A stretch of DNA of 7,199 nt from Mailhella sp. (GTDB lineage: Bacteria; Desulfobacterota; Desulfovibrionia; Desulfovibrionales; Desulfovibrionaceae), in NCBI GenBank assembly GCA_017411945.1, contig JAFQPD010000103.1, positions 1 through 7,199 of the forward strand. The letters are read 5' to 3'. This document shows, in pieces, positions 1 to 5,294 of the stretch. Both the position numbers and the translations under genes were made by a program. The stretch's first letter is position 1. Every line of letters starts with the position of its first letter. The notes beneath the pieces were generated by a model that saw only the letters and a list, made by a program, of their open reading frames with translations, ran no database searches and was not told where the DNA came from.

Positions 1-455
1 AGCGCATCCTCGACCTGCCCCACAAGGATCTGCGTCGCGCCCGCGCCGCTGCCCTGAACATCATCCCCACCAGCACTGGCGCCGCCAAGGCCGTCGCCGA
101 AGTCATCCCCGCCATGAAGGGCCGCTTCACCGGCTACGCCCTCCGCGTGCCTACTCCCACCGTTTCCGCTGTGGACTTCACCGCCATCCTTGAAAAGCCC
201 ACCACCACTGAAGAGCTGGTGGCCGCTTTCCGTGAAGCCGCCGAAGGCGAACTCAAGGGTATCCTCGGCGTGAACGACCTTCCCCTCGTGTCCATGGACT
301 TCAAGGGCGAACAGCGTTCTTCCGTGGTGGAATCCGAATACTGCTCCGTGCAGGAAGGCACCCTCGCCAAGGTGGTCGCCTGGTACGACAACGAATGGGG
401 CTACTCCGTCCGCGTTGCCGACCTCATCTGCCACATGCAGTCCAAGGGCCTCTAA
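1..455 (+). CDS. gap: Glyceraldehyde-3-phosphate dehydrogenase, C-terminal part (5' end outside window)
   Basis: Phosphorylating GAPDH interconverts glyceraldehyde 3-phosphate and 1,3-bisphosphoglycerate with NAD in cytoplasmic glycolysis/gluconeogenesis. The reading frame begins at base 3 and gives 150 residues before TAA at 453-455. It opens with RILDLPHKDLRRARAAAL, followed by the phosphate-binding loop IIPTSTGAAKAV, the RVPTPTVSAVDF strand, EGELKGIL, and near the end WYDNEWGYSVRV, whose Asn contacts the nicotinamide in known structures. By comparison with the roughly 335-residue family, about 180 residues lie upstream, including the catalytic Cys (SCTTN) and His (VHSYT). The C-terminus ends in the usual SKGL. 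Codons are strongly C-biased, as in the ribosomal genes downstream, which fits high expression. A hairpin terminator follows, so the gene ends its transcription unit. The family is certain; which isoform (glycolytic or gluconeogenic) cannot be decided here. Confidence 0.97.
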   Translation, partial: RILDLPHKDLRRARAAALNIIPTSTGAAKAVAEVIPAMKGRFTGYALRVPTPTVSAVDFTAILEKPTTTEELVAAFREAAEGELKGILGVNDLPLVSMDFKGEQRSSVVESEYCSVQEGTLAKVVAWYDNEWGYSVRVADLICHMQSKGL

Positions 456-490
456 TCGGACCGCGGAACGTATCCGCATGAATTGAAAGA

Positions 491-519
491 GCCGCCTTCC
501 TCCGGGAGGGCGGCCCTTT
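491..519 (+). terminator. Rho-independent-like terminator after gap
   Basis: A 10-bp stem pairs 491-500 (GCCGCCTTCC) with 505-514 (GGAGGGCGGC), with one T-G wobble and the tetraloop TCCG. The following T-run is short (CCTTT), so release may be imperfect. It begins about 35 bases after the gap stop codon and separates gap from the channel gene. Confidence 0.75.
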
Positions 520-616
520 GCGTATCCCGGGCAGGGCAGAGCGAAAAACGCGTCTCAAATCGGCTCGAAACAGAGGTCCTTTTCATTTTAGAGTGGGCAC
601 TTGCGTACTTTGGCGC

Positions 617-623
617 GGAGAGG
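617..623 (+). promoter_or_regulatory. Ribosome binding site deciding the channel start
   Basis: GGAGAGG at 617-623 lies just upstream of ATG 628, with 7 bases between the GGAG core and the ATG. This favours 628 over the in-frame TTG at 601, which has no such site. The next ATG at 637 is 13 bases from the end of the purine run and is a weaker alternative. Confidence 0.7.
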
Positions 624-627
624 CATA

Positions 628-2406
628 ATGGCCGCCATGAAAGCAATATCGAGCCATCTTTCCATGGGGCAGCCGGAACGCGGTTCCCGGCGCAATGCCG
701 GCTACTTCATGCGCTTCATGATCATGCTTGCGGTCGTGATAGCCGTGTTCAGCGTGCTGTTCCATTTCATCATGCTCTATGAGGGGCGTGAATATTCCTG
801 GATAACCGGCCTGTACTGGACCCTAACCGTCATGTCCACGCTGGGCTTCGGCGACATCACCTTCCGTTCCGATCTGGGCATGCTCTTCTCCATTGTCGTG
901 CTCCTTACCGGCATCGTGAGCCTGCTCATCGTGCTCCCGTCCACGTTCATCCAGTTCGTCTATAATCCGTGGCTGGAGTCGCAGAAGAAGAAGGAGGCCC
1001 AGCACAACGTTCCAGCCGGAGTGAAGAAGCACGTCATCATCGTGGGGGTCAGCCCCATCACGCGCAACCTCGCACAGGTGCTCACGCGCTACGGCTTCTA
1101 CAACGTCATGCTCTGCCCCACCACGCAGCAGGCTCTGGACCTCATGGATCAGGGCATCCATGCCGTCGTGGGCGACTACGACGATTCCGACGTGTATCGG
1201 AAGCTCCGCGCCGAATCCGCCCGCATGGTGGTCGCTCTCGACAATGATGTGCGCAATACCAACGTGGCCTTCTCCCTGCGCGAATATGCGGGCGAGGTGC
1301 CCATGGTGGCCCGCGCCGAGAAGGACGAGTCCATCGACATCCTCAAGCTCGCAGGCTGCACCCGCGTGTTCCAGTTCCGCAAGGCTCTGGGACATTCGCT
1401 CACCCGGCGTGTGGTCACCGGACGCCTGAACGTGAGCCAGCTCGCCTCTTTCGGCCCTCTGGTCATCGCGGAGACTTCCGTGAAGCAGACGACGCTGGGC
1501 GGCCTCACTATCAAGGAATGCGACCTGCGCGGCAGGCTTGGCATCAACGTCGTCGGCCTCTGGGATCATGGCGAGTTCAAGAATCCTCTGCCTTCGACGG
1601 AGCTTGAAGACCATATGGTCATGGTCCTGGCCGGTACTCGCGAGCAGATAGAAGCATTTTCCGCTGCGCTTGGCCGTGAGATCCCTGCGGACGAAGCTCC
1701 CGGGCCCGTGCTGGTGCTGGGCGCCGGCCGAGTAGGCACGGCGGCGGCCCTCGCTCTCAAGGAACGCGGTCTCGATGTGGTCGTTGTGGACAAGCAGAAC
1801 GTTGCGCCCAAGCTGCCGGGCATACGCGTGCAGGTCGGCGATGCCGCCGATCTTGCCACGCTGGAAAGGGCCGGCATACGGACGGCCCCCTCCATCATCA
1901 TCACTACGCATGACGACGACATAAATACCTATCTGACCATCTACTGCCGCCGCCTGCGCCCCGATGTGCAGATCATCAGCCGCTCCAATCTCGACCGCAA
2001 TGTGCATGTGCTCCATGCCGCTGGCGCGAACCTTGTGCTCTCGCTGGCCTCTCTGGTCTCCACGCGCATCATCAATCTGCTGGAGCCGGGCCGCGTGTTC
2101 ATGCTCAACGAAGGCCTGAACATCTTCCGGGCCGATGCCGGAGCAGAGCTGGCGGGCAAGACGCTCATCAACAGCGGCATACGCAAGAACACCCGCTGCA
2201 ACGTGGTGGCCGTGAAGACCGTTGAGGGCGAGATGCTCGTGAACCCCGACCCGAAGCGCGAGTTCCGTGAAGGGGACGAGCTCTTCCTTATCGGTGATTC
2301 CAGTGCCGAGACGGCCTACTATGAACGCTACTGGCCAGATCGCGGCCTTCTTGAAGACGAGGAGCCCTCGGCAGAGAAGTCGCTGAGGGCGGCCCTGCTT
2401 CGATAG
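628..2406 (+). CDS. Two-transmembrane potassium channel with two tandem RCK (TrkA-N/TrkA-C) domains
   Basis: Predicted inner-membrane, ligand-gated K+ channel of 592 residues. Residues about 27-51 form the first membrane helix, 57-70 the pore helix, and 71-76 the selectivity filter TLGFGD (a variant of TVGYGD). Residues about 83-107 form the second helix, with Gly95 as a possible hinge. A lysine-rich linker leads to RCK1 (Rossmann part about 133-265, TrkA-C part about 270-348) and RCK2 (Rossmann about 359-485, TrkA-C about 493-570). RCK2 keeps the dinucleotide motif G365-A-G-R-V-G370 and the acidic Asp388 at the end of beta 2, so it probably binds NAD(H) or another nucleotide. RCK1 has GVSPIT at 140-145 and Cys163 in the acidic position, so its nucleotide site looks lost. 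The layout resembles GsuK of Geobacter, in which one chain carries pore and both RCK domains. Start chosen at ATG 628 from the upstream GGAGAGG. The gene stands alone between two terminators, without a TrkH/KtrB partner in the window. The ligand and the direction of gating cannot be read from sequence. Confidence 0.93.
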   Translation: MAAMKAISSHLSMGQPERGSRRNAGYFMRFMIMLAVVIAVFSVLFHFIMLYEGREYSWITGLYWTLTVMSTLGFGDITFRSDLGMLFSIVVLLTGIVSLLIVLPSTFIQFVYNPWLESQKKKEAQHNVPAGVKKHVIIVGVSPITRNLAQVLTRYGFYNVMLCPTTQQALDLMDQGIHAVVGDYDDSDVYRKLRAESARMVVALDNDVRNTNVAFSLREYAGEVPMVARAEKDESIDILKLAGCTRVFQFRKALGHSLTRRVVTGRLNVSQLASFGPLVIAETSVKQTTLGGLTIKECDLRGRLGINVVGLWDHGEFKNPLPSTELEDHMVMVLAGTREQIEAFSAALGREIPADEAPGPVLVLGAGRVGTAAALALKERGLDVVVVDKQNVAPKLPGIRVQVGDAADLATLERAGIRTAPSIIITTHDDDINTYLTIYCRRLRPDVQIISRSNLDRNVHVLHAAGANLVLSLASLVSTRIINLLEPGRVFMLNEGLNIFRADAGAELAGKTLINSGIRKNTRCNVVAVKTVEGEMLVNPDPKREFREGDELFLIGDSSAETAYYERYWPDRGLLEDEEPSAEKSLRAALLR

Positions 2407-2418
2407 ATTTCCCCGATG

Positions 2419-2450
2419 CGCCCTGCCGGAAGCTGCCGGCGGGGCGTTTC
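2419..2450 (+). terminator. Rho-independent terminator after the channel gene
   Basis: An 11-bp stem pairs 2419-2429 (CGCCCTGCCGG) with 2436-2446 (CCGGCGGGGCG), with one T-G wobble and a six-base loop. It is followed by TTTC and further T-rich sequence. It starts 13 bases after the stop codon at 2406. Confidence 0.85.
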
Positions 2451-2456
2451 GTTATT

Positions 2457-2710
2457 CCTTTAATATTATTAAGGTAATAGCGGAAGATCCTGAGAGTGCG
2501 GCGATGAAGCTGGCGGGGGAGAGGTACAAAGCGCAGCCGGCGGAAGGATAGGTGTTCAGAGGCCGGCAGAGGAAGCTGGAAAATTTTCGTTTCCGCAAAA
2601 TAAGGTTTTCGTTTTCGCTCGGAGAGGGGAGGGGCGCAAGAGCGTTTTTCTTCGTGTAACCACCTTCAATAATACGACATAACCATTTAATTTTTCAGAC
2701 GTTTTCGGAC
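2457..2710. other. Intergenic stretch with no recognised gene
   Basis: I see no supported coding region on either strand. The left part has an AT-rich imperfect hairpin at about 2457-2474 (CCTT...AAGG around AATATT). The middle is purine-rich on the + strand, with two GCCGGC hexamers. CGCTC at about 2617 and GAGCG at about 2640 could form a weak 5-bp stem ahead of TTTTT, but the loop is long and I would not call it a terminator. A minus-strand reading frame across 2556-2894 lacks a ribosome binding site and any recognisable motif. Confidence 0.5.
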
Positions 2711-2783
2711 GATGAAAAAAGTTCGGAAAAAAGTGAAAATCCAGCAGAAAAAACTTGACTAAAAGACCCCTCTGACGTACATA
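2711..2783 (+). promoter_or_regulatory. Sigma70-type promoter with A-tract upstream element
   Basis: The -35 box TTGACT (2755-2760; 5 of 6 consensus bases) is followed after 17 bases by TACATA (2778-2783), a weak -10 box. Directly upstream lie four A-tracts at 2715-2720, 2727-2732, 2736-2739 and 2748-2753, on average 11 bases apart, as expected for an UP element or intrinsically bent DNA that boosts strong promoters. Transcription should start near 2789-2791, exactly where the first RNA hairpin begins. It would drive the structured RNA below and, if the terminator at 3143-3179 is read through, the S10 operon. Confidence 0.65.
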
Positions 2784-2789
2784 TACACC

Positions 2790-3179
2790 TGCCTCGAGTG
2801 AGGCATCCCTCGAAAAGAGGGAGGACAGGTTGAATCTGTCCTGTTGTACTCTGAATAGTGTTATCAGGGTTTTGACATTTGCAGGCGTCATCACATGCCG
2901 AAGATGTCAAACCAAGGCGGTCCGAGGACTTCGCGGGCTGCCGGGTTTCTCCGATAGTCGGGCGACCGGCGATTCGGGTATGTGTTGGCCCCTGCGGGAC
3001 CACCTGTTTGACGGAAGCAATTCCGAACAGGTCAGGTTGGTGACCAGGACGGCTTCATGAAGATCATATGCGGGCACGAGCGGTTACCGATCCCGGTCTC
3101 TGACTCCTCTACTCCTCCCACATATTTCCTCTATGAAGCCGAGCGCCTTTGAAACAGTTCAAAGACGCTTTTTCGTTTT
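2790..3179 (+). ncRNA. Candidate structured RNA: independent ncRNA or attenuator part of the S10 leader
   Basis: About 390 bases bounded by a promoter and a strong intrinsic terminator. Three 6-bp hairpins stand back to back without spacers at 2790-2805, 2806-2822 and 2823-2841. Next comes helix A, 2871-2878 with 2904-2911, 8 bp perfect. Helix B pairs 2906-2912 with 3006-3012 and continues through AGG:CCT and GGTCC:GGACC (2919-2923 with 2997-3001). Helix C pairs 3002-3008 with 3026-3032 and 3012-3016 with 3021-3025 under a GCAA (GNRA) tetraloop. B shares bases with both A and C. A long-range 9-bp helix, 3050-3058 with 3133-3141, encloses a pyrimidine-rich strand containing TCCTCCC. I looked for RNase P, tmRNA, SRP RNA, 6S and common riboswitch signatures and found none. 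Helices were paired by eye; no energy calculation or covariation test was made. A short coding frame (TTG 2830) crosses it but its codon use does not resemble the neighbouring genes. Confidence 0.55.
3143..3179 (+). terminator. Strong Rho-independent terminator inside the rpsJ upstream region
   Basis: The stem is GCG (3143-3145), a C/A mismatch, and CTTTGAA (3147-3153) pairing with TTCAAAG (3158-3164) and CGC (3166-3168), with loop ACAG. It is followed by TTTTTCGTTTT at 3169-3179. It lies about 190 bases before the rpsJ start and faces the same way, so it either ends a separate RNA or acts as an attenuator for the S10 operon. Confidence 0.85.
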
Positions 3180-3369
3180 AAGTCACCCTGACGATAGGTC
3201 TTAGGAAAGAGAACGCGTTTCGCGGCGCAAGGTGAGCGAAACGAACGCGCTTCATGAAATGAGCGGAGCCTGAAACCGCTCAGCCGCCCATTCGGGCGGT
3301 GGATTCTCCGGCTGAAATTTGCCTCTTGGGATCAGCCGGAGCGGGTTTGCCAGAAAATGGAGATTCGCA
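3180..3369 (+). promoter_or_regulatory. Structured 5' leader of the S10 operon
   Basis: Four successive hairpins precede rpsJ: CGTTTCG 3216-3222 with CGAAACG 3237-3243; TGAGCGG 3260-3266 with CCGCTCA 3276-3282; CCGCCC 3284-3289 with GGGCGG 3294-3299 under an ATTC loop; and a perfect 10-bp helix CTCCGGCTGA 3306-3315 with TCAGCCGGAG 3332-3341 (16-base loop). None has a following T-run. The last ends 17 bases before the rpsJ ribosome binding site. In enterobacteria L4 represses its own operon through an S10 leader; whether a ribosomal protein binds here is unknown, and the structure does not visibly match the E. coli leader. I see no convincing -35/-10 pair in this stretch. Confidence 0.55.
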
Positions 3370-3687
3370 ATGACGACTGTTGGCAGTGATCGTATCCGTA
3401 TCAAGCTTAAGGCTTACGATTACCGTATCCTCGACAAGGCTGTGGCGGAAATCGTGGACACTGCGCGCAATACTGGCGCGGGTGTGGCTGGGCCTATTCC
3501 TCTGCCCACCAACATTCACAAGTACACGATTCAGCGCTCGGTCCACGTGGACAAGAAGTCCCGTGAACAGTTCGAGATGAGAGTTCACAAACGCCTTATG
3601 GACATCCTCGACCCCACGCAGCAGACCGTGGACGCTCTGGGCAAGCTTTCCCTGCCCGCCGGCGTGGATGTTGAAATCAAGCTCTAA
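3370..3687 (+). CDS. rpsJ: 30S ribosomal protein S10 (NusE)
   Basis: Small-subunit head protein of 105 residues (E. coli S10 has 103); it also acts as NusE in antitermination with NusB and couples transcription to translation through NusG. The family run RIRIKLKAYDYRILDKAVAE is followed by GPIPLPT, the exposed loop, HVDKKSREQFEMRVHKRLMDI and the C-terminal AGVDVEIKL. ATG 3370 is chosen because GGAG at 3359-3362 sits 7 bases upstream; an in-frame TTG at 3319 lies inside the leader hairpin and is unlikely. It is the first gene of the S10 operon, with no tuf or fusA upstream in this window, and is followed by rplC after 12 bases. Confidence 0.98.
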   Translation: MTTVGSDRIRIKLKAYDYRILDKAVAEIVDTARNTGAGVAGPIPLPTNIHKYTIQRSVHVDKKSREQFEMRVHKRLMDILDPTQQTVDALGKLSLPAGVDVEIKL

Positions 3688-3699
3688 GAGAGGGGCGTC

Positions 3700-4329
3700 A
3701 TGTCTGAGAAAATGGGTATTATTGGACGAAAGCTGGGCATGACCCGTATTTTCGCCGACGACGGCACCGCTGTTGCCGTCACTGTGGTCAAGGCGGGCCC
3801 CTGCCCCGTGACCCAGGTCAAGACGGTGGAAACCGACGGCTACAATGCTCTTCAGATCGCTTTTGAAGAAGTGGCTGACAAGAAGGTGACCAAGGCTATG
3901 AAGGGTCACTTCGCCAAGGCCGGCGTTGCCGCCTGCCGCGAAGTGCGCGAACTTCGCCTCGCCGAAGCCGCCACTGTTGAAGCTGGCCAGGTCCTCACCG
4001 CCGACATGTTCGCCGCCGGCGACAAGGTGAAGGTCACCGGTACCAGCATCGGTAAGGGTTATCAGGGCGTTATGCGCCGCTGGAACTTCCATGGTATGGA
4101 CGATGGCCATGGCGACGAAAAGGTGCATCGTTCCGGTGGTTCCATCGGTAACAACACCTTCCCCGGCCACGTGTTCAAGGGCAAGAAGATGGCTGGTCAG
4201 TGGGGCGCCGAGCGCGTCACCCAGCAGGGCCTGAAGATCGTGGAAGTCCGCGCCGAAGATAACGTCATCCTCATCAAGGGTGCCGTGCCCGGTCCTAAGA
4301 ACGGCCTCGTGCTCGTGCGCAAGCAGTAG
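3700..4329 (+). CDS. rplC: 50S ribosomal protein L3
   Basis: L3 binds 23S rRNA early in large-subunit assembly and sends a long loop toward the peptidyl transferase centre. The product has 209 residues, the same as E. coli. It opens IIGRKLGMTRIFADDG (family: VGxKxGMTRIF), with GTSIGKGYQGVMRRWNF at 114-130, HRSGGSIG at 143-150, and GKKMAGQWG at 161-169. Gln167 aligns with the Gln that PrmB methylates in E. coli. KGAVPGPKNGLVLVRK ends the protein. ATG 3700 is preceded by GAGAGGGG at 3688-3695. The gap to rplD is 19 bases. Confidence 0.98.
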   Translation: MSEKMGIIGRKLGMTRIFADDGTAVAVTVVKAGPCPVTQVKTVETDGYNALQIAFEEVADKKVTKAMKGHFAKAGVAACREVRELRLAEAATVEAGQVLTADMFAAGDKVKVTGTSIGKGYQGVMRRWNFHGMDDGHGDEKVHRSGGSIGNNTFPGHVFKGKKMAGQWGAERVTQQGLKIVEVRAEDNVILIKGAVPGPKNGLVLVRKQ

Positions 4330-4348
4330 TTCCTGAGGAGAAGAAACA

Positions 4349-4978
4349 ATGGCTCTTATGAAAGTTTACGATCAGAACATGCAGGAAGCCGGTGAAGTCA
4401 CCCTCGCTCCTGAAGTGTTTGAAGTCGAAGTTCGGCCTGAGATTCTGAACCTCGTGGTTCGTGCTTATCGCAACGCTCTCCGTGCCGGCACTCATGCTGC
4501 CAAGACCCGCGCTTACGTGTCTGGCGGCGGCAAGAAGCCCTTCAAGCAGAAGGGTACTGGTAATGCGCGTCAGGGTTCCAACCGCTCCCCCATCATGCGT
4601 GGCGGCGCGATCATCTTCGGACCCCAGCCCCGCGATTACAGCTTCAAGGTCAACAAGAAGGTGCGCGCTCTGGCCCTTCGCATGGCTCTTTCCTCCCGCG
4701 TGGCCGACGGCCTCATGGTTGTGAAGGGCATCGAACTTGCCGAAGCCAAGACCAAGCTCTTCGCCGGCGTTGCCAAGACCCTCGGCCTCACCAAGGCCCT
4801 CGTTGTGGCTCCCGTTGAAGAAAACGGCGTGAACGCTACTCTCGCTCTCGCCTCTCGCAACCTTCCTGGCGTCACCCTCGTCACTCCCGACGCTGTCACC
4901 GTGTACGACGTGCTCAACTGCAAGCAGCTCGTGGTTCTCGAAGGCGCTCTGGCTCATCTCGAAGAGAGACTGAAGTAA
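4349..4978 (+). CDS. rplD: 50S ribosomal protein L4
   Basis: L4 is an early assembly protein of the large subunit that lines the exit tunnel together with L22. The product has 209 residues (E. coli 201). The tunnel-reaching extended loop is clear: KTRAYVSGGGKKPFKQKGTG, then NARQGSNRSP, GGAIIFGPQPRDYS and KVNKKVRALALRMALSSR. In gammaproteobacteria L4 also represses the S10 operon by acting on its leader. The leader here is structured, but nothing in L4 itself shows that this control is kept. ATG 4349 is preceded by GAGGAG at 4335-4340, 8 bases away. Confidence 0.98.
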   Translation: MALMKVYDQNMQEAGEVTLAPEVFEVEVRPEILNLVVRAYRNALRAGTHAAKTRAYVSGGGKKPFKQKGTGNARQGSNRSPIMRGGAIIFGPQPRDYSFKVNKKVRALALRMALSSRVADGLMVVKGIELAEAKTKLFAGVAKTLGLTKALVVAPVEENGVNATLALASRNLPGVTLVTPDAVTVYDVLNCKQLVVLEGALAHLEERLK

Positions 4979-4991
4979 GTCACTCGCCTTG

Positions 4992-4997
4992 AAAGGA
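4992..4997 (+). promoter_or_regulatory. Ribosome binding site deciding the rplW start
   Basis: AAAGGA at 4992-4997 ends directly against ATG 4998, too close for initiation, but is 6 bases from ATG 5004. This places the start at 5004 and not at the in-frame TTG 4989 or ATG 4998. Confidence 0.75.
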
Positions 4998-5003
4998 ATG
5001 GAC

Positions 5004-5291
5004 ATGGATTACACTAAAATTCTTCTTCGGCCTGTGGTGACCGAAAAGGCTACCGAGCTTCGCGAAAGCAACGTGTACGCCTTCTTCGTCGCTCCCAAGG
5101 CCAACAAGATCGAGATCGGTAAGGCAGTGGAAGAAGCCTTCAAGGTCAAGGTCACCAATGTCAATGTCATCACGGTCAAGCCTCGCCCCCGCGTGCGCCA
5201 GGGCCGCGTGAAGGGTCGCATCGCCGGCTACCGCAAGGCTTATGTCACCCTCGCCGCTGACAACAAGATCGAGTTCTTCGAGGGAGTCTAA
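5004..5291 (+). CDS. rplW: 50S ribosomal protein L23
   Basis: L23 sits at the exit of the peptide tunnel, where it docks trigger factor, SRP and the translocon. From ATG 5004 it has 95 residues, close to the usual 95-100. Family signatures are ILLRPVVTEKATEL near the start, whose Glu14 aligns with the Glu used for trigger factor binding in E. coli, then ANKIEIGKAVEEAFKVKV, VNVITVKPRPRVRQGR and the RKAYVTLA strand. It ends FFEGV. The stop is 3 bases before the rplB start, so the two are probably translationally coupled; the rplB ribosome binding site lies within the end of rplW. Confidence 0.97.
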   Translation: MDYTKILLRPVVTEKATELRESNVYAFFVAPKANKIEIGKAVEEAFKVKVTNVNVITVKPRPRVRQGRVKGRIAGYRKAYVTLAADNKIEFFEGV

Positions 5292-5294
5292 GCA

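Noticed and set aside
601..627. Start of the channel gene at TTG 601.
   Set aside because: No ribosome binding site precedes it; the GGAGAGG at 617-623 is placed for ATG 628.
2671..2682. TAATACGAC, resembling the 5' half of the phage T7 promoter.
   Set aside because: Only nine bases match; the rest of the T7 promoter is absent and no phage genes are present. Taken as coincidence.
2652..2705. Minus-strand promoter-like pair (CTGAAA, 18 bases, TATTAT) pointing toward the channel terminator.
   Set aside because: The region is simply AT-rich, the match is moderate, and no gene lies downstream on that strand except antisense to the channel.
2556..2894. A 112-residue minus-strand frame crossing the A-tract promoter.
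   Set aside because: No ribosome binding site, no recognisable motif, and it runs through the promoter and RNA signals on the + strand.
2872..2900. A perfect -35 box TTGACA at 2872-2877 as a second promoter.
   Set aside because: No -10-like hexamer lies 16-18 bases downstream, and the hexamer is part of the perfect 8-bp helix A, which explains it.
2891..2915. ATGCCGAA...GTCAAAC resembling the 5S rRNA loop region.
   Set aside because: The match is short and the surrounding sequence lacks the other 5S helices; the bases belong to helix A.
2830..3060. A 76-residue frame from TTG 2830, with a GGAGG five bases upstream, as a leader peptide.
   Set aside because: The putative binding site lies in the 5' hairpins, the start codon sits in a hairpin loop, codon use is unlike the neighbours and no domain is visible. 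The dense inverted repeats explain this stretch better as RNA. Ribosome profiling would settle it.
3078..3100. GGTTACCGATCCC as a tRNA T-arm.
   Set aside because: It does not fit GGTTCRANTCC, and there is no acceptor stem, D-arm or anticodon arm around it.
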